Shown here piece after piece: positions 63,031-64,000 of a stretch of DNA of 64,000 nucleotides. The notes below the pieces were generated by a model. It was not told where the DNA came from, ran no database searches, and saw only the letters and a list, made by a program, of their open reading frames with translations. The translations under genes were made by a program, and so were the position numbers. The stretch is from Pseudomonadota bacterium (lineage in GTDB: Bacteria > Pseudomonadota > Alphaproteobacteria > Rhizobiales > Xanthobacteraceae): NCBI GenBank assembly GCA_023404675.1, contig JAEYAW010000018.1:62001-126000 (forward strand), given 5' to 3'. Position 1 is the first letter of the stretch. Every line of letters starts with the position of its first letter.

Positions 63031-63152
63031 GGTGGAATCTCCGGCGAAGGAAGCACATAGAATGATGGCGCAATCGCCCAAAGCGCAACATGATACCGAT
63101 ACGCCGGAGCATCTGATCGTGCTACAGTGCGCGAAACAGGCGGAATGATCGA

Positions 63153-63530
63153 ATGACAAACAACCGCAAATTCCGCGACCAGCCCTTCGCCCGCACCGAC
63201 GAATGTCAGGTAATCCCGTTTCCGGCCTCGCGAATCCGCGCCCGTGCCCTACCGACAGAGCATGCGGCCAACGATGGCGAAAGCCTGCCCGATCCGATGC
63301 CTGTGAACCCAACGGCTGCGGATCCGATGGCCGTCTACGAACAGCCTCGCGAGCCGGAAGACGATTTCCGTCACCGGATCATCGTCAACGTCGCGGCGAT
63401 CATATTGACCGGAGCTTTGCTGGTGGCAGGCATCTGGCTGGCGACCAGCATTTCGGAACTGCGGGACAAGCAGGACTGCGTCTTGATGGGACGGCGCGAT
63501 TGTGCCCGGATCGCGCCGCCCGCCCCCTGA
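63153..63530 (+). CDS. Small single-helix membrane protein, unknown
   Basis: A 125-residue protein. The first 70 residues are polar and Pro-rich with no clear fold; one hydrophobic helix (IIVNVAAIILTGALLVAGIW) spans about residues 77-97, and the C-terminal tail has two cysteines (QDCVLMGRRDCARI), a pattern seen in small rhizobial membrane proteins. Probably N-terminus in the cytoplasm, tail outside. GGAA precedes the ATG. No function can be given. Confidence 0.65.
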   Translation: MTNNRKFRDQPFARTDECQVIPFPASRIRARALPTEHAANDGESLPDPMPVNPTAADPMAVYEQPREPEDDFRHRIIVNVAAIILTGALLVAGIWLATSISELRDKQDCVLMGRRDCARIAPPAP

Positions 63531-63701
63531 CCATAAGGCCGACCAAGGCAGGGGACCCATCCACCCGTTGCCTTGAACTCGGCACGGCGCTCCGATATAG
63601 GGGCATTCAACCTTGTGGCCTGGGCCGGGAATCGCTTTCGGGCGACCGTCTCCCCTTCCGTGCTTCGCCTTCCTTTCTTTCGGACAATCAAAGGCTTACT
63701 G

Positions 63702-63983
63702 ATGTCAACGACATTCGATCAAGTCGCCAATATCATCGCGGAAACCTGCGACATCCCGCGCGACACGATCACCCCCGAAAGCCACGCCATCGACGACCTT
63801 GGCATCGACAGCCTCGATTTCCTCGACATCGCCTTTGCCATCGACAAGGCGTTCGGCATCAAGCTGCCGCTCGAGAAGTGGACCCAAGAGGTCAATGACG
63901 GCAAGGCGACCACAGAGCAATATTTCGTTCTGAAGAACCTTGCTGCGCGCATCGACGAACTGGTTGCCGCCAAGGGGGCCTGA
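63702..63983 (+). CDS. acpXL: Acyl carrier protein AcpXL
   Basis: A 93-residue acyl carrier protein. The phosphopantetheine serine is in GIDSLDFLDIAFAID, and the C-terminal WTQEVNDGKATTEQYFVLKN distinguishes AcpXL from the housekeeping AcpP. In Rhizobiales AcpXL carries the 27-hydroxyoctacosanoate that is attached to lipid A. It normally heads an acpXL-fabZ-fabF-lpxXL cluster, which would continue beyond the window. ATG 63702 gives the usual length; AAAGGC precedes it. Confidence 0.9.
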   Translation: MSTTFDQVANIIAETCDIPRDTITPESHAIDDLGIDSLDFLDIAFAIDKAFGIKLPLEKWTQEVNDGKATTEQYFVLKNLAARIDELVAAKGA

Positions 63984-63992
63984 CCGTAGGCC

Positions 63993-64000
63993 ATGAAACT
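63993..64000 (+). CDS. Possible start of the next acpXL-cluster gene (cut by window end)
   Basis: An ATG follows the acpXL stop after nine bases and only two codons remain. In related genomes a fabZ-type dehydratase gene follows acpXL; that is expectation, not something the eight bases show. Confidence 0.2.

Noticed and set aside
1..64000. Insertion sequences, prophage, CRISPR arrays and rRNA genes
   Set aside because: No transposase or integrase motifs, no regularly spaced repeats and no rRNA-like conserved segments were seen on reading through the window.

Overview
The window is GC-rich, densely packed alphaproteobacterial DNA, and the gene content points to the Bradyrhizobium/Rhodopseudomonas/Afipia group. 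The markers are a fused transaldolase/glucose-6-phosphate isomerase, the very-long-chain acyl carrier protein AcpXL, an HmuRTUV/HemP/HutX haem locus, a polyhydroxyalkanoate-granule protein, a three-domain indolepyruvate ferredoxin oxidoreductase, and a palindromic intergenic repeat of the kind common in that group. This placement is inferred from content; genus and species cannot be fixed from sequence reading alone. I see no rRNA, convincing tRNA, insertion sequence, prophage or CRISPR array.

Layout. (1) 1-9901: an alpha-glucan/trehalose operon: the maltokinase end of a treS-mak fusion, glgB, glgX, treZ, treY, mostly with ATGA-type overlaps, closed by a strong hairpin. (2) 10051-19843: a PHA-granule protein, then a sugar-phosphate operon tal-pgi, gnd, zwf, pgl, gntK and a Cof-type phosphatase, meeting a convergent GH15 glucosidase/trehalase. 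Together (1) and (2) link storage glucan, trehalose and the oxidative pentose phosphate pathway. (3) 20052-21190: a small membrane protein and a secreted DUF2147 protein, with a CRP-like site upstream. (4) 21643-26495: an orphan branched-chain-amino-acid-type ABC transporter (LivH, LivM and a fused LivG-LivF) with no binding protein, followed by an amidase. (5) 26507-34612 (minus strand): ferredoxin-type reductase, then fmdB, fmdA and urtEDCBA (listed in coordinate order), a urea/short-chain-amide uptake and formamidase operon. (6) 34751-39026: divergent from urtA, a 1121-residue protein joining an NCS1-type permease, a nine-cysteine cluster, a histidine kinase and a receiver, followed with overlap by a LuxR-type response regulator. 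This is the most unusual system in the window: a transporter-like sensor that probably controls amide/urea uptake. (7) 39167-43218: an MFS transporter, a second amidase and an Old Yellow Enzyme.

(8) 43363-50023: the haem-iron locus: hutX, an IsdG-type haem monooxygenase and hmuR on the minus strand, with hemP-hmuTUV divergent. (9) 50033-61207: pcaC-like protein, a FAD oxidoreductase with no usual start codon, indolepyruvate ferredoxin oxidoreductase, an SDR with a degenerate catalytic dyad and a TTG start, a DUF3750 protein, an aldehyde dehydrogenase with a textbook terminator, and a HerA-like ATPase. (10) 61304-64000: an AhpD-like protein, MgtC, a ParB-like protein, a small membrane protein and acpXL, the start of a lipid A long-chain acyl locus.

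Taken together, 21-43 kb reads as a nitrogen-scavenging region: two HAAT-family ABC transporters, three amide hydrolases and a dedicated sensor system.
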